Shown here in pieces: positions 42,016-50,400 of a stretch of 64,000 nt of DNA. The position numbers were made by a program, and so were the translations under genes. The stretch covers positions 1-64,000 of the forward strand of contig NZ_JBDWXV010000023.1 in the NCBI RefSeq assembly GCF_039982735.1, in the 5' to 3' direction. Position 1 is the stretch's first letter. Every line of letters begins with the position of its first letter. The notes beneath the pieces are model-generated. The model made no database searches and was not told where the DNA came from. It worked only from the letters and a program-made list of their open reading frames with translations. The DNA comes from Saccharospirillum sp039982735 (lineage in GTDB: Bacteria; Pseudomonadota; Gammaproteobacteria; Pseudomonadales; Natronospirillaceae).

Positions 42016-43608
42016 ATGATCCACACCAAACGCACACTCGGTGGCGCCTGCGTCGCGCCTCACCACAGCGCCGCCCAGGCCGGGCGGGATGTCCTGCAGG
42101 AAGGTGGCAACGCGGTAGAAGCCATGGTGGCCGCTGCGGCCTCCATCGCCGTGGTGTACCCGCACATGAATGCGCTGGGCGGCGATGGCTTCTGGCTGAT
42201 CAAACCAGCCAATGGCACGCCGATCGCCATCGATGCCTGCGGTCCGGCGGGGCAAGCGGCCGACATTGATTTTTACACGGGCGCAGGCGAAACCACCATC
42301 CCGAGCCGCGGACCGCATGCGGCCCTGACCGTTGCGGGCACCATCGGCGGCTGGCAACAGGCATTAAAGGTCGCTCATCAACTCGGTGGCAATACCCCGG
42401 TCTCCCGCTTACTCGCCCCTGCCGAACAGCAGGCGCGAGAAGGCATCGTGGTCAGCCAGAGCCAGGCTGCGCTCACGCGCGCCAAATTTGATCAACTGGC
42501 TCGGCAGCCCGGTTTTGCCGAAGTGTTTCTCAATAACGGCCAGCCACCTTCCGAAGGCGACATCCTGTATCAGCCCGACCTGGCGGACACACTGGCCCAA
42601 CTCAGCCGCGCCGGGCTCGACGACTTTTATCGCGGTGACCTCGCCCAAACCCTGTCGCAAGGCCTGGAAGCACTCGGCAGTCCGGTGCGGCGTGCGGACC
42701 TTGAGGCGTTTCGGGCACGTCTGGTCGAACCATTACATACTCAGCTGCGTGGCAGCACGGTCTACAACCTGCCACCACCGACGCAAGGGCTGGCGTCACT
42801 GATCATTCTGGGCCTGTTCGATCGGCTGAACATCACCGAAGGCGAAGGCTTTGACCACCTGCATGGTCTGATTGAGGCCACTAAGGCTGCATTTACGGTG
42901 CGCGATCTGGAGTGCATCGACCCTGACTGGCTGACGGATTCGCCCGCACGCTGGCTCACACCCGAGGCGTTGAACGAACAGGTCAAAACCCTGTCGATGA
43001 CCCGCGCGCGCCCCTGGCCCAACCCAACCAAGGCTGGCGACACCGTCTGGCTCGGCTGCATCGACAAGGCCGGCAATGCGGTCAGCTTTATTCAAAGCAT
43101 CTACTGGGAATTCGGTTCGGGCGTCGTCGTACCAGGCACCGGTGTCACCTGGCAAAACCGGGGCACCAGCTTTTCGCTCGACCCGGCCTCCCGCAACGCG
43201 CTCAGCCCGGGCCGCCGCCCTTTCCATACCCTTAACCCGGCCCTGGCCGAGTTCGATGACGGCCGCACGATGGTGTACGGCACCATGGGTGGTGAAGGCC
43301 AGCCGCAGACACAGGCCGCGGTGTTCAGCCGCTATGCCCTGTTCGGGCAGCCGTTGCAACAGGCCATCACCGCGCCGCGTTGGCTGCTGGGGCGGACCTG
43401 GGGCGACACCGACACCCGCCTGAAACTGGAAAACCGGTTCGACCCGGCCCTGATGGACCAGCTACGCAGCGCCGGACACGACGTCGAAGTCCTCGATGAA
43501 GCCTTCAGCGACACCCTGGGCCACGCCGGCGCCCTGGTGCACCGGCCTGACGGCGTGATCGAAGGGGCGGCGGACCCCAGAGCCGATGGTCTAGTGGCTA
43601 CTTTGTAG
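42016..43608 (+). CDS. HpxW-like Ntn hydrolase (gamma-glutamyltransferase family)
   Basis: A 530-residue protein of the gamma-glutamyltranspeptidase family, without a signal peptide, so cytoplasmic. Autocleavage would occur before the Thr in AGDTVWLGCIDKAGNAVSF (about residue 340). NAVSFIQSIYWEFGSGVVVPGTG, GTSFSLDP, PFHTLNPALA and MGGEGQPQTQAAVF are close to the oxamate amidohydrolase HpxW of purine/allantoin catabolism, as I recall that sequence, more than to periplasmic Ggt. So it probably hydrolyses a small amide. It is fourth in the sigma-54 operon. No other hpx gene is present. Confidence 0.85.
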   Translation: MIHTKRTLGGACVAPHHSAAQAGRDVLQEGGNAVEAMVAAAASIAVVYPHMNALGGDGFWLIKPANGTPIAIDACGPAGQAADIDFYTGAGETTIPSRGPHAALTVAGTIGGWQQALKVAHQLGGNTPVSRLLAPAEQQAREGIVVSQSQAALTRAKFDQLARQPGFAEVFLNNGQPPSEGDILYQPDLADTLAQLSRAGLDDFYRGDLAQTLSQGLEALGSPVRRADLEAFRARLVEPLHTQLRGSTVYNLPPPTQGLASLIILGLFDRLNITEGEGFDHLHGLIEATKAAFTVRDLECIDPDWLTDSPARWLTPEALNEQVKTLSMTRARPWPNPTKAGDTVWLGCIDKAGNAVSFIQSIYWEFGSGVVVPGTGVTWQNRGTSFSLDPASRNALSPGRRPFHTLNPALAEFDDGRTMVYGTMGGEGQPQTQAAVFSRYALFGQPLQQAITAPRWLLGRTWGDTDTRLKLENRFDPALMDQLRSAGHDVEVLDEAFSDTLGHAGALVHRPDGVIEGAADPRADGLVATL

Positions 43609-43611
43609 CGC

Positions 43612-43793
43612 AAATTTTGAAGTTCGCTGAGTGATAAGCGGCGGCTACCGGGTATGCCCCTGTGGGGTAGTCCGCAACAGGGATGTTGCGGCCTAGGCTC
43701 CAAGGATGGATCTACGCCGACCCCACAGGGGCATATCCGGTGGCTGCTGCGGCCCAATGCCATCCTAGCCATCCCCGAGCTTCAAAAATTGAG
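43612..43793 (+). repeat. Double-hairpin-capped inverted repeat, copy 3
   Basis: Outer arms 43638-43668 and 43720-43750 pair over 31 bp, with G-T pairs where they differ. The cap holds CCGCAAC-AGGGAT-GTTGCGG and TCCA-AGGA-TGGA. It lies in the 221-bp gap between the HpxW-like gene and the amidase, so it could separate their expression. Confidence 0.88.
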
Positions 43794-43829
43794 TAACCGC
43801 TGGCCCTTAACCGTTTAGAGGAACATGCC

Positions 43830-45023
43830 ATGCAACGTTGTAGCGCAATTATCACTGAAGACCCCGTTCAAGCTGCGCCCACGCACCCGGGGCCTTTAAC
43901 CGGTCTGCGTTTCGCGGTTAAAGATGTGATGGACGTGGCTGGTACCACCATGGGTATGGGTCACCCCTTGTGGGCAAGCACTCACTCTGTTGCGGATACC
44001 CATGCGGACTGCATTAACCAGTGCCTGGTACAGGGCGCCGAACTGATTGGTAAAACCCAGACCGATGAACTGACCTACAGCCTGGCGGGCAATAATCACC
44101 ATTATGGGGTTGCCCCGAACCCGGCCGTACCGGATGCAACCCCTGGCGGCTCATCCAGCGGGTCGGCCTCGGCGGTAGCCCAGGGACTGGTTGATTTCGC
44201 CATCGGCACCGATACCGGTGGCTCCATCCGCATTCCCGCCAGCTATTGCGGGCTATACGGGTTACGTCCCAGTCATGGCGCCGTCAGCCGGGTTGGCGTG
44301 GGCAGCCTGGCGCCGCAGTTTGATACCGTCGGCTGGTTAGCTCAGCGCGCCGATATTCTGATGGCGGTCGGCGAGGCCTTGCTACCCAACACGGAAACCC
44401 CGATTCCAAGCCAAGTGGCCCTGCTCAATGATGGCATGGAACTGCTGGACTCAATCATGGCCCACAAGGCGCGCGGCGCCATTCGGTCGCTGGGCTTGCC
44501 GGTATCCCGATCGATCTCGATCGGATCGTTGGAGAGTTACCGCCGTGTGTTTCAGGTGGTGCAAGCCTATGAAGCCTGGCAAACACACGGTGAGTGGATA
44601 ACAGCCAACAAGCCCGTGTTTGGCCCGGGTGTCGCGGAGCGCTTTGACGCCGCCTCAAAAATCACCGCAGAGGAAGCCCAAGCCGCACAGGCCAACCTCA
44701 ATGGCCTGCGCCAGCGCGTTCGTGATCTGATTGGCGACGATACGATCTGGTGCATGCCCACCGTACCAGCGTCAGCCCTACCCATTTCGGCACCCGCTGA
44801 AGAAGTCGACTTTATTCGCGGTCAAACCCTGTGTCTGACTGCCGTGGCGGGGGTGGCTGGCTTGCCGCAACTGTCATTACCCTGGCTGCGCGATGTGCGC
44901 GGCCCGGTCGGGTTTTCGCTGATCGGCCCACCTGGTAGCGACCGTCACCTTCTCAGGCTGGCCAGAAACCTGGCGTTTGCCAGTCATCTGCGCAAGGCTC
45001 CGGGACCGGTACCAGCCGTTTAA
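43830..45023 (+). CDS. Amidase-signature hydrolase (AMI1-like)
   Basis: A 397-residue amidase-signature enzyme. The triad is visible: Lys in GLRFAVKDVMDVAG (about residue 31), cis-Ser in GGSSSGSASAV (about 107) and nucleophile Ser in GTDTGGSIRIPASYCGLYG (about 131). Overall order and the PSHGAVSRVGV segment are like plant AMI1-type and related bacterial amidases, smaller than GatA. It releases ammonia from an amide. It probably belongs to the upstream nitrogen operon, though a structured repeat separates them. Substrate unknown. Confidence 0.9.
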   Translation: MQRCSAIITEDPVQAAPTHPGPLTGLRFAVKDVMDVAGTTMGMGHPLWASTHSVADTHADCINQCLVQGAELIGKTQTDELTYSLAGNNHHYGVAPNPAVPDATPGGSSSGSASAVAQGLVDFAIGTDTGGSIRIPASYCGLYGLRPSHGAVSRVGVGSLAPQFDTVGWLAQRADILMAVGEALLPNTETPIPSQVALLNDGMELLDSIMAHKARGAIRSLGLPVSRSISIGSLESYRRVFQVVQAYEAWQTHGEWITANKPVFGPGVAERFDAASKITAEEAQAAQANLNGLRQRVRDLIGDDTIWCMPTVPASALPISAPAEEVDFIRGQTLCLTAVAGVAGLPQLSLPWLRDVRGPVGFSLIGPPGSDRHLLRLARNLAFASHLRKAPGPVPAV

Positions 45024-45054
45024 CCTCGTTACGAGCTTATAGAAGTCTTAATAC

Positions 45055-45237
45055 TCAAGTTGCGAAGTTCGCTACAGGTCAGCGCCGGATGGTAGGGGTA
45101 CTTTTGCGGGGGTATCTGAGGCATGGATGCCGAAGTTAAGCCTACACGGATGTATTCACGGCGCCCCCGCAGGAGTACCCCTGCCATCCGGCGCGGGTTC
45201 AGGGCACTGCAGTAAAATGGACCTCCGAATCTCAAAT
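45055..45237 (+). repeat. Double-hairpin-capped inverted repeat, copy 2
   Basis: Outer arms 45087-45112 and 45164-45189 pair at 23 of 26 positions. The cap has GGCA-TGGA-TGCC and TACA-CGGA-TGTA and is nearly identical to the cap of copy 1. The stem sequence differs from copy 1 with matching changes on both arms (for example GGGATA against GGGGTA). It lies between the amidase and the copper ATPase promoter. Confidence 0.88.
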
Positions 45238-45243
45238 CATTAC

Positions 45244-45274
45244 TTGACCTTCCAACGACTGGAAGGTCTAGCCT
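45244..45274 (+). promoter_or_regulatory. CueR-type promoter of the copper ATPase gene
   Basis: TTGACC (45244) and TAGCCT (45269) are separated by 19 bp, the overlong spacing of MerR-family promoters. The spacer holds the dyad ACCTTCCA ... TGGAAGGT, matching the CueR operator of E. coli copA closely. Predicts activation by Cu(I)-CueR. No cueR gene is in the window. Confidence 0.9.
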
Positions 45275-45319
45275 GTGTCTCATACATTCTGGTGCATGTC
45301 GCATCTTTAAGGAGAGACC

Positions 45320-47794
45320 ATGAGCCAAGCACAATCCGACACAGTGGAACTGCGCGACCCGGTCTGCGGTATGACCGTATCGCCCGATACCGCCAAACAT
45401 CACAGCGAGCACGACGGCCACGACTTTTATTTTTGTGGCGCTGGCTGCAAAACCAAATTTGATAACGATCCCGAAGGCTTCGAGACTGCCAAAGACCCGG
45501 TCTGCGGCATGACCGTGCGGCGCGACCGCCCCAAAGGCATGGCGCGGCATGAAGGCAAGGCACATTATTTTTGTTCGGAACGCTGCCAGCACAAGTTCGA
45601 GGAAAATCCTGAACGCTACCTCGACCCAAGTGAAGCCCCCGAGCCCATGCCCGAAGGCACCCAATACACCTGCCCGATGGATCCGGAAATTGTGCAGGAA
45701 GGCCCCGGCACCTGTCCGAAATGCGGCATGGCGCTGGAACCGATGACCCCGTCGCTGGAAGACACCGGCCCCAGCCCCGAGCTGATCGACTTCACCCGGC
45801 GTTTCTGGATCAGCGTTATCGCAGCCGTGCCGTTACTGCTGATTACCATGGGCCCGATGCTTGGGCTACCGTTTCGCAGCTGGCTGGGTGAAGGGCCCGC
45901 TATCTGGCTGGAACTGATACTGGCGACTCCGGTCGTACTCTGGGCCGCCCAGCCGTTTTTCGTACGCGGCTGGAACTCCATCATCAACCGCAGCCCCAAC
46001 ATGTGGACCCTGATCAGCCTTGGGGTGGGCGCTGCTTTCGCTTACAGCGTTGTCGCAACGCTGGTGCCCGGGGTATTCCCGGATGCTTTCCGCATGGAAT
46101 CGGGACACGTTCCGGTTTACTTCGAAGCCGCTGCCGTCATTGTGGCGTTGGTCTTCCTCGGCCAGGTACTGGAGCTGAAAGCCCGCGAACGCACCGGCTC
46201 GGCCATTCGCGCCCTGCTCGATCTCGCCCCCAAAACCGCCGTGCGCATTAACGACAACGGCGACGACGAGGAAGTGCAGCTCGACCAGGTACAAAGCGGT
46301 GACCGCTTGCGGGTCAAACCGGGCAGCGGTATCCCGGTCGATGGCGTGGTCGCCGAAGGCCAGTCCTCCGTGGATGAATCCCTGATCAGCGGCGAACCGG
46401 TACCGGTGGAAAAAACCAAAGGCGATCAACTCACCGGCGGCACCCTGAACAAAACTGGTACCCTGATCATGACCGCCGAACGGGTCGGCTCTGAAACCGT
46501 GCTGTCGCAAATCGTCGCCATGGTGGCCCAGGCACAACGCTCTCGCGCGCCGATACAGGGTCTGGCCGACAGGGTGGCGAGCTACTTTGTACCGACGGTC
46601 GTGCTCGTCGCCATTATCGCGTTCATCATCTGGTCGCTGGTCGGGCCAGACCCGGCCATGGCCTATGCCATTGTTGCGGCGGTTTCCGTTCTGATCATCG
46701 CCTGCCCCTGTGCCCTGGGGCTGGCAACACCGATGTCGATCATGACCGCCACCGGCCACGGCGCTCAATCGGGCGTTCTGATCAAGGATGCTGAAGCACT
46801 GGAGCGGTTTGCCAAGGTCGATACCCTCATCGTCGACAAAACCGGCACTCTGACCGAAGGCAAGCCCAAGGTCACCGACCTGGTCGCCCTGAACGACCAG
46901 GATGAAACCATCCTGCTCGGCTGGATCGGTAGCCTGGAGCGCAGCTCCGAACACCCGCTGGCCGAGGCCATAGTGGCCGAAGCCAAGCAGCGTGAGGCCA
47001 AACTGCAGGAACCCGAAACCTTCGACTCCGTGACCGGCCAAGGCATTGTCGGCCGGGTTGACGGCCATGACCTGTTAATGGGAAATGCCACCCTGTTCGA
47101 CGACAAAGGCATTGACTTAACCGACGTTGAAGAAAAAGCCGACACCATGCGCAAAGCCGCCAAAACGGTCATGTACCTGGGCGTCGACGGCAAACTGGCG
47201 GGCCTGATCGCAGTACAGGACCCGATCAAGAAAACCACCACCAACGCCATTCGTGCCCTGCAGGCTCAAGGCATGCGCGTGGTCATGGCTACCGGCGACA
47301 ACGAAACTACCGCTCAGGCAGTCGCCAGTGAACTGGGCATCGACGAAGTACGCGCCGGCGTCTCTCCCGAAGGCAAACAAAAGCTGGTTGAAGAACTGCG
47401 CAAGCAGGGCGCAACCGTTGCCATGGCAGGCGATGGTGTGAACGATGCACCCGCCCTGGCCGCCGCCGATGTCGGCATTGCCATGGGCACCGGCGCCGAT
47501 GTGGCGATGGAAAGTGCAGGCATTACCCTGGTGAAGGGTGACCTGAACGGCATCGTGCGTGCGCGCACCCTGGCCCATGGCACACTGCGCAACATCAAAC
47601 AGAATCTGTTTTTTGCGTTCGTGTACAACACTCTGGGCGTACCGGTCGCCGCCGGTCTGTTTTACCCGATCTTCGGCGCCTTGTTGTCACCCATGATCGC
47701 CGCGGCCGCCATGAGCCTGTCGTCGGTCTCAGTGATAGGTAATGCACTGAGGTTGCGCACACTTAAGCTGGATGCGGCGCTCGACAAGAAATAA
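45320..47794 (+). CDS. copA: Copper-exporting P1B-type ATPase with two YHS domains
   Basis: An 824-residue P-type ATPase for Cu(I)/Ag(I) export. The N-terminus is unusual: two YHS domains (about 12-55 and 58-101, each DPVCGM ... FC..C) and a zinc-ribbon-like metal-binding domain (about 116-142, YTCPMDPEI ... CPKCGMALEP) replace the usual CxxC ferredoxin-like domains. The membrane core has the CPC ion site (ACPCALGLATPMS), phosphorylation site DKTGTLTEG, SEHP, and hinge GDGVNDAPAL. AAGGAGAG precedes the ATG. Driven by a CueR-type promoter. Confidence 0.94.
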   Translation: MSQAQSDTVELRDPVCGMTVSPDTAKHHSEHDGHDFYFCGAGCKTKFDNDPEGFETAKDPVCGMTVRRDRPKGMARHEGKAHYFCSERCQHKFEENPERYLDPSEAPEPMPEGTQYTCPMDPEIVQEGPGTCPKCGMALEPMTPSLEDTGPSPELIDFTRRFWISVIAAVPLLLITMGPMLGLPFRSWLGEGPAIWLELILATPVVLWAAQPFFVRGWNSIINRSPNMWTLISLGVGAAFAYSVVATLVPGVFPDAFRMESGHVPVYFEAAAVIVALVFLGQVLELKARERTGSAIRALLDLAPKTAVRINDNGDDEEVQLDQVQSGDRLRVKPGSGIPVDGVVAEGQSSVDESLISGEPVPVEKTKGDQLTGGTLNKTGTLIMTAERVGSETVLSQIVAMVAQAQRSRAPIQGLADRVASYFVPTVVLVAIIAFIIWSLVGPDPAMAYAIVAAVSVLIIACPCALGLATPMSIMTATGHGAQSGVLIKDAEALERFAKVDTLIVDKTGTLTEGKPKVTDLVALNDQDETILLGWIGSLERSSEHPLAEAIVAEAKQREAKLQEPETFDSVTGQGIVGRVDGHDLLMGNATLFDDKGIDLTDVEEKADTMRKAAKTVMYLGVDGKLAGLIAVQDPIKKTTTNAIRALQAQGMRVVMATGDNETTAQAVASELGIDEVRAGVSPEGKQKLVEELRKQGATVAMAGDGVNDAPALAAADVGIAMGTGADVAMESAGITLVKGDLNGIVRARTLAHGTLRNIKQNLFFAFVYNTLGVPVAAGLFYPIFGALLSPMIAAAAMSLSSVSVIGNALRLRTLKLDAALDKK

Positions 47795-47900
47795 ACGACT
47801 TGGTGATTGGGTTGGCTGGGGCCAACCCTTTCAGAAGTACCGATGCAACTGAATACTTTCGGATTGTTGGGCCTGACGAACATTATTCTTTTAACTGAAT

Positions 47901-48077
47901 TTGGAATTTGCAGAAAACCGAGTGTCAGGTGCCGGGTATGTCTATCCGGGGTAGTTCGCAGCAGGGACGCTGCGATCTAGGCCCCATGGACGGGTCTACG
48001 CCGACCCCGGATAGACATACCCGGTGGCTGACACGAACTCCTGGCAACAAAACCAACCCAAACTCCGAACTTGGGTT
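47901..48077 (+). repeat. Double-hairpin-capped inverted repeat, copy 4
   Basis: Outer arms 47922-47952 and 48004-48034 pair almost perfectly over 31 bp. The cap contains CGCAGC-AGGGAC-GCTGCG and a CCC-ATGGAC-GGG hairpin and has the same linker pattern as copy 3 (CTAGGC and TCTACGCCGACCCC). Lies between convergent copA and the M48 peptidase gene. Confidence 0.88.
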
Positions 48078-48094
48078 TCAGGCAGGCTATCGCT

Positions 48095-49153
48095 CTACTC
48101 GAAGCGCTTGATTCGCTCGTCGGTCGCAGGGTGGCTGGAGAGGTATTCCTCCCAGGCCCTGGAGCCTCCTTCATTGGCACCGTGACTGTCCACCATCTTC
48201 TGCAGGGCCGATGCGAAGGCTCGCCGGTCCAGACCGGCGGCCTGCATCAGTTCCATTGCTGCTGTGTCGGCCTCCCTTTCCATATCACGCGAATAGGAGA
48301 GCTGCGCCAGGGCGTAGGGAGCGGTGACGATGATTTCAGAGAGAGCCTCGCTGTCGCCGGTAATCAGCAAGGTAGCGGCGACCAGGGCCGAAGAACTGAT
48401 GATGCCCCGTATGCCGTGATCGTGACGGACATGGCCGACTTCGTGCGCGGCGACCGCCAGGAATTCGGCTTCATCGACCAGCTCTACAAACTGATCAGTG
48501 AACACCAGGGTTCCGTCTGGCAGGGCAAAGGCATTGGCACCAAAGACCTCACTGTTATAAAACAGCACCCGCACAGTCAGACCGGTTAACGGGTCGCCAA
48601 AATGGCTTTCAAACGCACCGCGTAGCTCCTGCTGGCGTTGCTCACTGAGTGTTGTCGGGGTTAGCCAGCCACGTTCCATCCATCCCAGTGCCTCATGCCC
48701 GGCCAGCTCCCGTACCTTGTCGGGCACCAGCGGTGCGGTAACCCGGGCCATGGCCGGTATGCCGTGCCGGTAGGTAGCCCAGCCGGTCACAACAACCACA
48801 ATCAACAGACCCAGTATCCACAAGGGCGCTCGCTCCAGCTTTGGCAACCAGAGGGTACGTTCGCCCTTGTGACCAAAGTGGCGCAATGCGCTATCAACAA
48901 AGTCGTTGTCGCGGGTTTCCAGCCTGCCCAGTTCGGGCAATGTCAGAAACCTCGGGGACCGGCCCAGCCGGTCGCTAACCGTCACCCGGTTGAACGGGCA
49001 GCGGTACTTTTTGTGGAACGCCTGAAAACTCAGCCAGCCACTGGCATCCAGCAAGACCGTGACGGTTTGGCTATCGGCAAAACCCTCGGGGTAAAAGTGG
49101 GCACTGAAGGTTTGTGTCATAGTGAGAGTCTGCCTGGTGTTGAAGGCCGCCAT
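48095..49153 (-). CDS. M48-family zinc metalloprotease
   Basis: 352 residues from ATG 49153 (AGGT upstream); ATG 49120 is an alternative start. A cytoplasmic N-terminal region is followed by one span (LWILGLLIVVVVTGWATY) and an extracytoplasmic M48 peptidase domain. The zinc site HEVGH and third ligand Glu in MEREADTAAMEL are intact, and SSHPATDERI is the family's C-terminal mark. It follows the YjgN-like gene by 21 bp. This pairing recurs in gammaproteobacteria and suggests joint work in the envelope. Confidence 0.9.
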   Translation of the reverse strand: MAAFNTRQTLTMTQTFSAHFYPEGFADSQTVTVLLDASGWLSFQAFHKKYRCPFNRVTVSDRLGRSPRFLTLPELGRLETRDNDFVDSALRHFGHKGERTLWLPKLERAPLWILGLLIVVVVTGWATYRHGIPAMARVTAPLVPDKVRELAGHEALGWMERGWLTPTTLSEQRQQELRGAFESHFGDPLTGLTVRVLFYNSEVFGANAFALPDGTLVFTDQFVELVDEAEFLAVAAHEVGHVRHDHGIRGIISSSALVAATLLITGDSEALSEIIVTAPYALAQLSYSRDMEREADTAAMELMQAAGLDRRAFASALQKMVDSHGANEGGSRAWEEYLSSHPATDERIKRFE

Positions 49154-49174
49154 CGGCGACCTGCAACAGGTCTG

Positions 49175-50206
49175 TTAGATGCCAAAGCCGACATCCACGT
49201 CGTAGACTTCGCCCAGCTCCTCACCGACAGCAGACATTTCTTTTGCCTGGCTGGCCGCGATGCTACCGAGGTTACCGGCATGCAGGAAGGTCAGAGAATT
49301 CGCGTTCAGGTGCGCCAGCCGAACCTGAGCCCAGGGAAAGGCCAGACCCAGAGTGAGCGCCACCACAATCGAATTGCTGATAAATACCCAGATAAAACGA
49401 CCCACCGGCATATTGGCCTGAAAACGATTTTTCTGCAGAGTCACGCCCTGCCAGTAGACATTGAACAGCAGGGGTTTGAACGCCAGAGACAAACCGTAAA
49501 TGGCCAGGTAACCCACCCCAATCATAACAATAGACGCCTGGCTGAAACCGATGGCGATTAACGCAATAGACGCGATAATGCCGATCACCAAGCCCAACAC
49601 AACCGACTGGTATTGCTTGACCGTCGCATCAAACTTGAAGGCTTTATTGCCGTAGGCGTGGTTGGTGACCACGTAGCGGGCGGCATAATGCATGGCATGC
49701 GGCATCATGATGCCAAGCGTGATCATGCCCAGAAGCGGGTACAGAAAAAACGCCTTGCAGGCAGCCCAGTAGGTGCCGGTGAAGCGGAAACGCACGCCAC
49801 GGTAGGCGGAATAACGGGCATTGAATCGCAGGCCGGCGTTAATCAGCCAGGGCATCGCCGCCATGAAAGCCAGCATGAAAAGACCGTACACTTCAGGCGA
49901 AATGAAACTCGAGATCGCAGAGAAGACCACAAAGACGGCCACAGCGATCAGGCGCCCTTTCAGTATTTGACCACCGGTGGCCAGGTACTCAAAGGAAGCT
50001 CCCGCAACGTCGGTGTTGCCATAAAAGTACCGCTTGTTACGGACCTTGGCCCAGGCGGAGTAAATACCCAGTGTCAGCACCGTCAGCGCGATGTTAACAA
50101 TCCAGATGCCGAAATATTCGCCGCCACGGCCATTGAAGCCAACGGGAATGGGCTTGAGAGAAGATCGGGAAGTGACCGGCGTGTCGGTCAGAGACTGGCT
50201 CGTCAT
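49175..50206 (-). CDS. YjgN/DUF898 inner-membrane protein
   Basis: 343 residues from ATG 50206, with AAGGA 7 bases upstream; the longer frame to 50254 lacks a signal. About seven spans; DUF898 marks are GRGGEYFGIWIVNIALTVLTLGIYSAWAKVR near the start and a repeat-like WVFISNSIVVALTLGLAFPWAQVR later. Function unknown. In operon with the M48 protease. Confidence 0.9.
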   Translation of the reverse strand: MTSQSLTDTPVTSRSSLKPIPVGFNGRGGEYFGIWIVNIALTVLTLGIYSAWAKVRNKRYFYGNTDVAGASFEYLATGGQILKGRLIAVAVFVVFSAISSFISPEVYGLFMLAFMAAMPWLINAGLRFNARYSAYRGVRFRFTGTYWAACKAFFLYPLLGMITLGIMMPHAMHYAARYVVTNHAYGNKAFKFDATVKQYQSVVLGLVIGIIASIALIAIGFSQASIVMIGVGYLAIYGLSLAFKPLLFNVYWQGVTLQKNRFQANMPVGRFIWVFISNSIVVALTLGLAFPWAQVRLAHLNANSLTFLHAGNLGSIAASQAKEMSAVGEELGEVYDVDVGFGI

Positions 50207-50400
50207 AACGTTTCCTTGTTCGTTATCTGTTTTTTTTACTGTGCAGGCGTTCATGCCTGCCGCTCCCCCTTGGAACGAACCGAAACTTTACCTCTTTACA
50301 CTTTCTAGATAAAGCGGGGCCACTAACCGAGCAATAACTCTCTGTTGTATAGTTCCCCCCAGTGCATGGATCTCAATTACCACCGTTCAGGGAAATCGTT

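Noticed and set aside
45866..47068. 400-codon minus-strand frame
   Set aside because: Antisense to the copper ATPase gene, with no recognisable domain.
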